Of a stretch of 64,000 bases of DNA, positions 1 to 7,188 are shown piece after piece. This stretch comes from Streptomyces sp. V1I1 (GTDB taxonomy: Bacteria > Actinomycetota > Actinomycetes > Streptomycetales > Streptomycetaceae), in NCBI RefSeq assembly GCF_030817355.1, contig NZ_JAUSZH010000001.1:1984001-2048000 (forward strand). The letters run 5' to 3'. The notes under the pieces were generated by a model. The model saw nothing but the letters and a program-made list of their open reading frames with translations, had not been told where the DNA came from and did not search any database. Made by a program: the position numbers and the translations under genes. Numbering within the stretch: the stretch's first letter is position 1; each line of letters starts with the position of its first letter.

Positions 1-351
1 CGTCGTGTGCCGGGTCTCGGCCATCGGCTCTACCCGGGCAAGGACCCCCGCGCCGAGGCGCTGTTCGGCGTACTGGCCGAGCTGCCCACCGCCCGTCCCG
101 CGCTCGAGGCGGCACGCGAGGTGGAGGCCACGACGGCCCGCCATGTGGAGCTGCACGCCAATGTCGACCTGGCGCTCGCGGTGCTCTCGGTGGCGTCCGG
201 GATGCCGGCCGAGGCGGGCGAGACGGTCTTCGCCGTGGCGCGTACGGCCGGCTGGATCGCGCACGCGATGGAGGAGTACGAGGAGCGCCCGCTGCGGATG
301 CGTCCGAGTGGGCAGTACGACGGCCCCCGCCCGCCCAGGCCGTTGCCGTGA
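1..351 (+). CDS. citrate synthase family protein, C-terminal part (5' end outside window)
   Basis: The window opens inside this gene in frame 1 and the frame ends at TGA 349-351. The 116 visible residues begin near a GLGHRLYPGKDPRAE block, the conserved C-terminal active-site segment of citrate/2-methylcitrate synthases with the catalytic arginine region. They continue through an AHAMEEYEE helix and a proline-rich tail. The family condenses acetyl-CoA or propionyl-CoA with oxaloacetate in the cytoplasm. The next intact gene is a CitA-like sensor kinase, which fits a carboxylate-metabolism neighbourhood. Whether the substrate is citrate or methylcitrate cannot be told from this fragment. Confidence 0.85.
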   Translation, partial: RRVPGLGHRLYPGKDPRAEALFGVLAELPTARPALEAAREVEATTARHVELHANVDLALAVLSVASGMPAEAGETVFAVARTAGWIAHAMEEYEERPLRMRPSGQYDGPRPPRPLP

Positions 352-370
352 GCAGGAGGAGGACTCGACG

Positions 371-408
371 CGTCAGGAGCGGTAGGTCTCGTCAGGAGCG
401 ATAGGCCT
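371..408. repeat. 19-bp tandem duplication spanning the stop of the discoidin remnant
   Basis: Two adjacent 19-bp units (371-389 and 390-408) differ at two positions. The second unit carries the TGA (392-394, minus strand) that ends the discoidin-like frame. The first carries the same TGA at the equivalent place (373-375), so the stop and the last codons were copied downstream. Confidence 0.75.
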
Positions 409-580
409 CCACTTCACTGACCTGCGCCGTCGGCCAGCCGGTGTTGGCCGTCACAGTGAGGCGCAGATGGCGGATGCTCATACCGGCCGGGAGCCGGACG
501 GTGACCTGCGATTCGGCGGGGCGGCCGACCGGGGCGGCGACCTGCTCGAAGTCGGCGAGGTCCACCGCCGCCCAGGGCGC
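392..580 (-). pseudogene. remnant of a discoidin (F5/8 type C) domain protein, 3' end only
   Basis: On the minus strand, about 55 codons ending at TGA 392-394 read like the C-terminal half of an F5/8 type C (CBM32-like) domain. They contain HLRLTVTANTGWPTAQVSEVE, whose usual family form is RYVRLTVTANTGWPAAQ-SEFEVY. Upstream the same frame turns arginine-rich and collides with the start of the plus-strand sensor kinase, so no complete domain, signal peptide or start is present. The likely source is the end of a secreted carbohydrate-active enzyme whose 5' part has been deleted. The codon sense of the domain is still good, which suggests a fairly recent loss. Confidence 0.55.
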
Positions 581-592
581 GTGAGTGGAAAT

Positions 593-621
593 TTCGGAAA
601 GGCCGCTCGGCCCTCTACCGT
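593..621 (+). promoter_or_regulatory. candidate promoter giving a leaderless transcript of the CitA-like kinase gene
   Basis: TTCGGA (593-598) and TACCGT (616-621) are separated by 17 bp. TACCGT lies 8 bp before the ATG at 630, so transcription would begin at or next to the start codon. There is no purine-rich ribosome-binding site before that ATG. Only the spacing and the -10 are convincing; the -35 is weak. Confidence 0.35.
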
Positions 622-629
622 TCCTAGGC

Positions 630-2273
630 ATGAGCCCCGTTCCGACCACCCCCGCCCGGCGCCGGCGGTTCGGCTGGCCGCAGCGGGTTTTCTCCCAGGT
701 CCTGCTGATGCAGCTGGCCATAGCCACCGGTGTCACTGTGCTGGCCACCGGTCTCTTCCTCGCGCCGCTCAGCGCCCAGCTCGACGATCAGGCGATGCGC
801 CGGGCGCTCGCCATCGCCGAGACCACCGCCTCCCCGGAGGTCGCCGACGAGCTGCTCGGCTCACGGCCGACGGCCGCCGGTCCGGTACAGGCCGAGGCCG
901 AGCGGATCCGGGAGGCCACCGGTGCCGAGTACGTCGTGATCATGGACAGGCGCGGGGTGCGCTGGTCCCACACCGCCCCCCAGGAGATAGGCCGCGTCGT
1001 CTCCACCGACCCCAGCGCGGCGCTGGCGGGCAACGAGGTGATGGAGATCGACAGCGGGACACTCGGCCGATCCGCCCGCGGAAAGGTGCCGCTGCGCGAC
1101 GACAGCGGCAGGATCGTCGGCGCGGTGTCGGTCGGCATCGAGTACGACAGCGTGCGCGCCCGGCTGCTGGCCGCGATCCCGGGGCTGCTCGCATACGCCG
1201 GCGGGGCACTGGCCGTCGGGGCCCTGGCCGCCTATCTCATCTCCCGCAGGCTCCAGCGGCAGACGCACGACCTGGCCTTCTCCGACATCTCCGCGCTGCT
1301 GGCGGAGCGCGAGGCGATGCTGCACGGCATCCGGGAAGGGGTCGTGGCCCTCGACAGGTCGGGCCGGATCCGGCTGATGAACGACGAGGCGCAGCGGCTG
1401 CTCGGCCTCGGCCAAGAGGTGATGGGGCGGCCGCTCGACGAGGTGCTGGGCGATGGCAGAACGACCGATGTACTGGCAGGTCGGGTCACCGGCGAGGACC
1501 TGCTGACCGTACGAGGCAACCGGGTGCTGATCGCCAACCGGATGCCGACCGACGACGGCGGCGCCGTCGCCACCCTGCGCGACCGCACCGAGCTGGAGCA
1601 GCTCGGCCGCGAGCTGGACTCGACCCGCGGACTGATCGACGCCCTGCGCGCACAGGACCATGAGCACGCCAACCGGATGCACACCCTGCTCGGACTGCTC
1701 GAACTGGAGATGCACGAGGAGGCAGTGGAGTTCGTCACCGAGGTGGTCGGCGTGCACCGGGCCACCGCCGAGCAGGTCACCGAGAAGATCCACGACCCTC
1801 TGCTGGCCGCACTGCTGGTGGGCAAGGCGACGGTAGCGGCGGAGCGCGGCGTCTCGCTGCGCATCGCGCCGGGGACGCTGTTGCCCGACCGGCTGGTGGA
1901 CCCGCGCGGTCTGGTCACCGTCGTCGGGAACCTCATCGACAACGCGCTGGACGCGGCCGCCGGATCGCAGGACCCGCGGATCGAGGTCGAGCTGCGGGCC
2001 GAGGGCCGTACGGCCGTCCTGCGGATCGCGGACAGCGGCCCCGGAGTCCCGCCCGAACAGCGGGAGTTGATCTTCACCGAGGGCTGGTCCACCAAGGAAC
2101 TCCCTGCCCACGGCAAGCGCGGACTCGGTCTGGCGCTGGTGCGCAGGCTCGCGGAACGGCAGGGCGGCAGCGCACGGGTGCGCGAGGCGCCGGGCGGCGG
2201 CGCCGAGTTCACCGTCGTACTCCCCGAAGCGCTGACCGAGCCGGGGCTGGCCACGGTCGTGGAGGCACGATGA
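630..2273 (+). CDS. CitA/DcuS-family sensor histidine kinase
   Basis: This 547-residue membrane kinase probably senses an external carboxylate and phosphorylates the response regulator that follows. Visible order: TM1 around residues 18-45; an extracytoplasmic PAS-like domain with WSHTAPQEIGR, resembling the ligand-binding R-SHP-IG block of CitA/DcuS; TM2 around 180-205; a cytoplasmic PAS around 225-330; an H-box AQDHEHANRMHTLLGLLEL; and an ATPase domain with NLIDNALDAA, DSGPGVPPEQ and GKRGLGLALV. ATG 630 is preferred over GTG 585 because it begins just before the TM1 signal anchor, while the earlier start runs into the discoidin remnant. It overlaps the regulator gene by 4 bp. Citrate is the likely ligand given the adjoining citrate synthase, but C4-dicarboxylates are possible. 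Confidence 0.88.
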   Translation: MSPVPTTPARRRRFGWPQRVFSQVLLMQLAIATGVTVLATGLFLAPLSAQLDDQAMRRALAIAETTASPEVADELLGSRPTAAGPVQAEAERIREATGAEYVVIMDRRGVRWSHTAPQEIGRVVSTDPSAALAGNEVMEIDSGTLGRSARGKVPLRDDSGRIVGAVSVGIEYDSVRARLLAAIPGLLAYAGGALAVGALAAYLISRRLQRQTHDLAFSDISALLAEREAMLHGIREGVVALDRSGRIRLMNDEAQRLLGLGQEVMGRPLDEVLGDGRTTDVLAGRVTGEDLLTVRGNRVLIANRMPTDDGGAVATLRDRTELEQLGRELDSTRGLIDALRAQDHEHANRMHTLLGLLELEMHEEAVEFVTEVVGVHRATAEQVTEKIHDPLLAALLVGKATVAAERGVSLRIAPGTLLPDRLVDPRGLVTVVGNLIDNALDAAAGSQDPRIEVELRAEGRTAVLRIADSGPGVPPEQRELIFTEGWSTKELPAHGKRGLGLALVRRLAERQGGSARVREAPGGGAEFTVVLPEALTEPGLATVVEAR

Positions 2274-2950
2274 TCGACGTACTGGTGGTGGACGACGACA
2301 TCAGGGTCGCGGAGATCAACGCGGCCTATGTGTCCAAGGTGCCCGGCTTCCGTGTCTCCGCGAAGGCCTACTCGGCGGCCGAGGCGCTCGCCCGGATCGC
2401 CGACAGTCCGGTGGATCTGATCCTGCTCGACCACTATCTGCCGGACGGGAACGGGCTCGCGGTCGTACGGGAGCTGCGCAGGCTGGGCCACCAGACCGAC
2501 GTGATCATGGTGACCGCGGCCCGGGATGTGGCCACTGTCCAGGCGGCGATGCGCCATGGCGCGCTCCAGTACCTGGTGAAACCGTTCAACTTTGCGGGCC
2601 TGCGCGCCAAGTTGGAGGCGTACGCCTCGCTCCGCCGCACCCTGGAGGGCGGCGGCGAGGCGGAACAGGCCGAGGTGGACCGGATCTTCGGGGCACTGTC
2701 GGCCGGCTCGATCGCCCCCGACCTGCCCAAGGGCCACTCGCCAACGACCGCCGAGCTGGTGCGCCAGGTGCTGCTGGCCGCCGAAGGACCGCTGTCCACC
2801 CAGGAGATCGCGGAGCGCGCGGGGGTGAGCCGGCAAACGGCGCAGCGTTATCTGAAGCTGCTGGAGCGGGCGAGCCGAGTGCAACTGAGCCTGAAGTACG
2901 GCGAGACGGGCCGCCCGGAGCACCGGTACCTCTGGTCTGCGAGCATCTGA
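2270..2950 (+). CDS. CitB/DctR-family response regulator
   Basis: This 226-residue DNA-binding regulator is the cognate partner of the preceding kinase, with which it shares an ATGA overlap. The receiver domain (residues 1-120) has the acidic pair VVDDD, the phospho-acceptor aspartate in LILLDHYLPDG, and the conserved lysine in LVKPF. A C-terminal helix-turn-helix lies around 165-215 (STQEIAERAGVSRQTAQRYL), as in citrate/malate regulators such as CitB and DctR. It most likely controls carboxylate uptake genes. It ends 40 bp from, and convergent with, the symporter gene, so that gene is a plausible but unproven target. Confidence 0.88.
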   Translation: MIDVLVVDDDIRVAEINAAYVSKVPGFRVSAKAYSAAEALARIADSPVDLILLDHYLPDGNGLAVVRELRRLGHQTDVIMVTAARDVATVQAAMRHGALQYLVKPFNFAGLRAKLEAYASLRRTLEGGGEAEQAEVDRIFGALSAGSIAPDLPKGHSPTTAELVRQVLLAAEGPLSTQEIAERAGVSRQTAQRYLKLLERASRVQLSLKYGETGRPEHRYLWSASI

Positions 2951-2990
2951 AAACCCGGTCCGCGGGCGGCCTTCGACCACGCCGCGAGCG

Positions 2991-4583
2991 TCAGACCGCG
3001 CCCGCGCCCGTAAGCGCCCGCACCTCCGTCTCCGCGTGCTTCGCGGCGTCCGGCGGCTCAGTAGAGGTTACGGTGCCGATCCAGCCCGCCAGGAAGCCCA
3101 GCGGGATGGAGACCAGCCCCGGGTTCTGCAACGGGAAGACATGGAAGTCCACCCCCGGGAAGAGCGCCTCCGGGCTGCCCGTCACGACCGGCGAGAACAC
3201 CACAAGCAGCACCGCCGGAATCAGTCCGCCGTACACCGACCACACCGCGCCGCGCGTGGTGAAGTTCCGCCAGAACAGCGAGTAGAGCAGTACGGGCAGA
3301 TTGGCGGAGGCGGCGACCGCGAAGGCCAGGCCCACCAGGAACGCGACGTTCAGGTCGCGGGCGAGCAGGCCGAGCGCAATGGCGGCCGCCCCGATGCCGA
3401 CCGCGGCGACCCTGGCGACCGCGACCTCGCTGCGCTGCTTGGAGTGGCGCCGCTTGAGTGAGGCGTACAGATCGTGGGCGACCGAGGCCGAGGAGGCGAG
3501 GGTGATACCGGCGACGACGGCGAGGATCGTCGCGAAGGCCACGGCCGCGACCACCGCGAAGAGAACCGTTCCGCCGGTCGATCCGGCGCCCCCGCCCAGG
3601 TTGAGGGAGAGCAGCGGAACCGCCGTGTTCCCAGCGGCGTTCGACGCCCGTACCGCGTCGGAGCCCACCACCGCGGCCGCGCCGAAGCCGAGCACGATCG
3701 TCATCAGATAGAAGCTGCCGATGAGGCCGATCGACCAGACGACCGAGCGGCGGGCGGCCCGCGCGGTCGGCACGGTGTAGAAGCGGGACAGGATGTGCGG
3801 CAGCCCCGCCGTGCCCAGGACAAGTGCCAGGCCGAGGCTGATGAAGTCGAGGCGCGCGGTCCAGTTCCCGCCGTACTTGAGGCCGGGCGAGAGGAAGTCC
3901 TTGCCGTGGCCGCTCCGTTCGGCGGCGGAGTTCAGCAGCTGGTTGAAGTCGCCGTGGAAGCGGGTCAGTACGAGCACGGTCATCGCGATCGCGCCCGCCA
4001 TCAGCAGCACGGCTTTCACGATCTGGATCCAGGTGGTGGCTCGCATCCCTCCCAACGACACATAGATCACCATCAGTGCACCCACGCCGATCACGGTCCA
4101 CGAGCGCGCGGCTTCGCTCGTACCGCCCAGCAGCAGCGCGACGAGGCTGCCGGCCCCCACCATCTGCGCCACCAGATAGAGAACGGACACGGCGACCGAA
4201 GAAGTTCCCGCCGCGATGCGCACCGGACGCTCGCTCATCCTCGATGCGACGACATCGGCGAGTGTGAACCGGCCGCAGTTGCGCACGAGTTCGGCGACGA
4301 GGAGCAGGACGACCAGCCAGGCGACCAGGAAGCCGACGGAGTAAAGCATTCCGTCGTAGCCGTAGAGGGCGATGAGGCCGGAGATGCCGAGGAACGAGGC
4401 GGCGGACATGTAGTCGCCGGCGATGGCAAACCCGTTCTCCATGGGGGAGAAAAGCCGCCCGCCCGCGTAGAACTCTTCTGCGGAACCTCGCCTGTTTCGG
4501 CTCACCCAGGTCGTGATGGCGAGGGTGAGCGCGATGAACGCGCTGAAGAGCAGCAGCGCCAGAGTCTGGTGGTCGCCGCTCAA
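2991..4583 (-). CDS. actP: sodium:solute symporter family transporter, acetate (ActP-like)
   Basis: This polytopic membrane protein of 530 residues belongs to the SSS family and most resembles cation/acetate symporters. Visible features are an ISTWVSRNRRGSAEEFYAGGR-type N-terminus (here TTWVSRNRRGSAEEFYAGG), MENGFAIAGDYMSAASFLGI, and about 13 hydrophobic helices. I place the start at TTG 4583, overlapping the stop of the upstream DUF485 gene as TTGA. That gives the usual family length and translational coupling. The frame is open back to 4709, but the extra stretch is only the DUF485 repeat tail read in another frame. A DUF485 partner directly upstream is typical of acetate permease operons. 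Confidence 0.87.
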   Translation of the reverse strand: MSGDHQTLALLLFSAFIALTLAITTWVSRNRRGSAEEFYAGGRLFSPMENGFAIAGDYMSAASFLGISGLIALYGYDGMLYSVGFLVAWLVVLLLVAELVRNCGRFTLADVVASRMSERPVRIAAGTSSVAVSVLYLVAQMVGAGSLVALLLGGTSEAARSWTVIGVGALMVIYVSLGGMRATTWIQIVKAVLLMAGAIAMTVLVLTRFHGDFNQLLNSAAERSGHGKDFLSPGLKYGGNWTARLDFISLGLALVLGTAGLPHILSRFYTVPTARAARRSVVWSIGLIGSFYLMTIVLGFGAAAVVGSDAVRASNAAGNTAVPLLSLNLGGGAGSTGGTVLFAVVAAVAFATILAVVAGITLASSASVAHDLYASLKRRHSKQRSEVAVARVAAVGIGAAAIALGLLARDLNVAFLVGLAFAVAASANLPVLLYSLFWRNFTTRGAVWSVYGGLIPAVLLVVFSPVVTGSPEALFPGVDFHVFPLQNPGLVSIPLGFLAGWIGTVTSTEPPDAAKHAETEVRALTGAGAV

Positions 4584-5149
4584 CGCTCGTGCCCCCGCGT
4601 CATCTCCTGTGCTCTCGCCTGCTCTTGGGCCCTTGCCTGCTCCAGCGCCCTTGCCTGCTCCTGGGTTCTCGTCTGCTGCTGCGCCCTTGTCTGATCGAAC
4701 ACGGTCCACCGCAGATCGAGCGCGGCCCGGTCCCGGCGCAGCCGCGCATGGCGGGCATACGCCCAGGTCAGCAGGAAGGTGGTGAGGAACTGTCCGAGCC
4801 CGGCGACCATAGCCACATTCACCGCGCCCACAACCGGCCGGGCCATCAGCCCGGGAGCCGTGGTGGCCGCGACGACGTACGCCAAGTACCAGGTGAGAAA
4901 GGCGAGGGCGGCGGGGACGACGAACCTCCGGTAGCGGCCGCGCACCTCCTGGAAGGCGGCGCTGCGCTGCACTTCAAGATAGATGTCGGCCGCGCACGGC
5001 CCGGGGTTCTGCCGGTCCGCGGACTGCGGCGGCAGGACGGGCGCGGGGGCACCTGTGCCGTCCAGCTCGCCCCAGCCGGAGGCCAGCGCGTCGTACCACG
5101 GGTCGTCGAGCCGTACCCCCGCGGCGTCCCGCCCTTCCTGCTTCTCCAC
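4580..5149 (-). CDS. DUF485 domain inner-membrane protein with a repetitive C-terminal tail
   Basis: This is a 189-residue protein. A proline-rich N-terminus is followed by the DUF485 core (AAFQEVRGRYRRFVVP, two transmembrane helices around residues 75-130, then an ARHARLRRD cytosolic exit). DUF485 proteins are encoded with, and probably assist, ActP-type acetate permeases, and this one overlaps such a gene by 4 bp. The last ~35 residues are unlike the family: a six-residue repeat of the form (R-A/T-Q-E-Q-A) rich in Gln, Arg and Glu and likely to be helical or coiled-coil. The repeat is encoded by 18-bp DNA units (4612-4691). Confidence 0.82.
   Translation of the reverse strand: MEKQEGRDAAGVRLDDPWYDALASGWGELDGTGAPAPVLPPQSADRQNPGPCAADIYLEVQRSAAFQEVRGRYRRFVVPAALAFLTWYLAYVVAATTAPGLMARPVVGAVNVAMVAGLGQFLTTFLLTWAYARHARLRRDRAALDLRWTVFDQTRAQQQTRTQEQARALEQARAQEQARAQEMTRGHER
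4612..4691 (-). repeat. 18-bp coding tandem repeat in the DUF485 C-terminal tail
   Basis: About 4.4 units of 18 bp (4612-4629, 4630-4647, 4648-4665, 4666-4683 and a partial) are clearly alignable. On the minus strand they encode the Gln/Arg/Glu six-residue repeat just before the DUF485 stop and the coupled symporter start. The unit is a multiple of three, so copy-number change keeps the frame. Confidence 0.8.
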
Positions 5150-5247
5150 CGATCAACTCTCCTTGTCGGCGAACCGTTTCGGCCGCGTGTACAAGGATGG
5201 ACAGAGCAGGAAGATCCCGGACGCATCTCCCGCCGGTCTTCACCCCA

Positions 5248-5922
5248 TCAGGTGATCCCCGACCCGGGTGGCTGCGCGAGGCCTTCCCGGTAGGCGTACC
5301 GCACCGCCTGCGCACGGTCGTGAAGGCCTGCCTTCGAGAAGAGGTTGTTGATGTGGGTCTTCACGGTGGCCGTGGAGATGTGCAGCCTGCGGGCGATGTC
5401 CGCGTTGGTGAGGCCGTCCGCGATCAGGGCCAGCACCTCGCCCTCGCGCGCGGTCAGCCCGTCGGGCAGCTTCGGCCCTGAGGGTTCGGGCTCCGAGGTG
5501 ACCTGCTCCAGCAGCCGGCGCTGGACGACCGGCGAAAGCCCGGCCCGGCCTGCCATGACGTCCTGGATGGCCCGCACGATCTCGTCGCCGTCGGCGTCCT
5601 TGGTGAGATAGCCGCGCGCTCCCGCCCGCAGGGCCGGGAAGAGCGAGTCGTCGTCGGCATAGGTGGTGAGCACGACGATCTGGGTGCCGGGGTGTTCGCC
5701 GCGGATACGGCGGGTCGCCTCGACCCCGTCGCAGCGGGGCATCCGCAGGTCCATCAGGACGACGTCGGGGGCGAGTTCGGCGACCAGGGCGAGGGCCTCC
5801 CCACCATCCTTTGCCGAGCCGACGACCTCGATTCCGGGCAGCAACCCCAGGAGCATCACAATGCCCTCGCGCACCACCGCCTGATCGTCGGCGACGATCA
5901 CTCTGGCGATCCGCGCGGTCAT
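5248..5922 (-). CDS. NarL/LuxR-family response regulator
   Basis: This 224-residue regulator has a receiver domain (VIVADDQAVVREGI, phospho-acceptor in VVLMDLRMPRCDG, conserved lysine in YLTKDA). A LuxR-type helix-turn-helix lies near residues 150-205 (LTAREGEVLALIADGLTNADIA, then TVKTHINNLFSKAGL). It overlaps the preceding kinase gene by 4 bp and is its obvious partner. The DUF485-symporter genes begin 98 bp downstream on the same strand, so acetate transport may be in its regulon. That link is inference from position only. Confidence 0.9.
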   Translation of the reverse strand: MTARIARVIVADDQAVVREGIVMLLGLLPGIEVVGSAKDGGEALALVAELAPDVVLMDLRMPRCDGVEATRRIRGEHPGTQIVVLTTYADDDSLFPALRAGARGYLTKDADGDEIVRAIQDVMAGRAGLSPVVQRRLLEQVTSEPEPSGPKLPDGLTAREGEVLALIADGLTNADIARRLHISTATVKTHINNLFSKAGLHDRAQAVRYAYREGLAQPPGSGIT

Positions 5923-7082
5923 GCCGGCACCCGCAGCCGCACCACGAAGCCCTCTCCCTCCGGTCCCGCCTCCAGCGTGCCGCCGAGCAGTTCGGCGCGT
6001 TCGCGCATACCCAGCAGACCGTACCCGGAACCGGAGGTCCCGAGCTCACCGGCCTGGCCGGCGGCTCCCGAATCCCGTACTTCCAAAGCCACTTCGCCGT
6101 CCTCGTACACGAGCAGCATGCGTACCTTTGCGCCGGGCGCGTGCTTGCGCGCGTTGGTCAGGGCCTCCTGCGCCACCCGCCGTACCGCCTGCGAGGCCTC
6201 GGCGGTCAGCTGCCGCCGCTCGCCCGTCACCTCGGTCTCCGCCCCGTCGGCGACTCCCAGCTCGCGCAGATAGTCCTCGACGGGAGCCATCTCGCCGCGC
6301 AGGGCGGAGAGCGCCTGCCGCGTCTCCGCGAGGCCTTCCCGGGCCATGACCCGGGCGGCCACCACCCGCTCCAGGATCTGTTCGCGGAACGGCCCTTCGG
6401 GGCCCAGTTCGATCTGCAGCCGGGCCGCCTCCAGATGAACGAGCTGCGCGGAGAGGCTGTGCGCGAGGACGTCGTGGATCTCGCGGGCTATTCGGGCCCG
6501 CTCGGCGAGGGCCGCGGAGGTGGCCTCGGCCTCGCGCGCGGCCCGCTCCTGGGCGAGCAGCCGGAATCCGGCGCTGCGGGCCTGGGCGTCGAGGCGCAGT
6601 GAGTAGCCGCCGAGCAGCACGGAGGCCATCGTGATCCCGGCCCCCAGGGCGCTCCTGTCCTGGACCAGCGCGAAGAGGCTGACCATCACGACACCGGTGA
6701 CCAGACCGGGGGCCAGCGGCATGCGCTCCATCGCCATGACAGAGGCCGAGATCCATAGCACCGTCGAGGAAACGTCCGCTCCGGCGGCGTACGCCCCCGC
6801 CCCCACCGCGGCCACGGCTGCGAGCAGTCCGAGCGAGGGCAGCAACCGGTTGGCCAGGGTCGTCTGGCGGTAGCCGAGGACGGCCGCGGTGCAGCAAAGC
6901 AGGCCGAGCGCCGGAAGCACCGACCGCCAGCCGTCGAAGGCGCCCGATGCGTACGCGCTGGAGACGGCCCAGGCCGCCATGGAGGCCCGCACGGCAATGT
7001 CGAGGGCGATGCGGACACGCGGTACGCCCACCAGGGACAGCGCTTCCCGCGTGGGCCACTCGGTCCACTGGCTGCTGGGCAC
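5919..7082 (-). CDS. HisKA_3-type sensor histidine kinase
   Basis: This 387-residue membrane kinase has about four or five N-terminal hydrophobic helices (residues ~25-160), a short coiled linker, and a HisKA_3 dimerisation box with the phospho-accepting histidine in RIAREIHDVLAHSLSAQL. The HATPase_c domain (VAQEALTNARKHAPGA, then GYGLLGMRERAELLGG) completes it. GTG 7082 is chosen because GGAGG stands about 10 bases upstream. The frame stays open to 7631 but would then enter parE antisense. No extracellular sensor domain is visible, so the signal is probably sensed in the membrane. It is co-transcribed with the downstream NarL-type regulator. Confidence 0.88.
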   Translation of the reverse strand: MPSSQWTEWPTREALSLVGVPRVRIALDIAVRASMAAWAVSSAYASGAFDGWRSVLPALGLLCCTAAVLGYRQTTLANRLLPSLGLLAAVAAVGAGAYAAGADVSSTVLWISASVMAMERMPLAPGLVTGVVMVSLFALVQDRSALGAGITMASVLLGGYSLRLDAQARSAGFRLLAQERAAREAEATSAALAERARIAREIHDVLAHSLSAQLVHLEAARLQIELGPEGPFREQILERVVAARVMAREGLAETRQALSALRGEMAPVEDYLRELGVADGAETEVTGERRQLTAEASQAVRRVAQEALTNARKHAPGAKVRMLLVYEDGEVALEVRDSGAAGQAGELGTSGSGYGLLGMRERAELLGGTLEAGPEGEGFVVRLRVPA

Positions 7083-7143
7083 GTCGGGTCCCCCTCCGTC
7101 GCCCTTGATGCTACGGAGCGGAACCCCGGCCCCGGATCGGATC

Positions 7144-7170
7144 AGGGGTGGAGCCGACGGCTCCACCCCT
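7144..7170 (-). terminator. parE terminator hairpin
   Basis: A perfect 12-bp stem (AGGGGTGGAGCC with its complement) closes on a 3-nt loop. It lies 18 bp past the parE stop and before the next kinase start. There is no T-tract, as is common in streptomycetes. Confidence 0.7.
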
Positions 7171-7188
7171 GGGTGGGCAGGGCCGTCG

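Noticed and set aside
4584..4709. Upstream start of the ActP-like gene
   Set aside because: The extension is the DUF485 repeat tail in another frame; the TTGA overlap gives the normal family length.
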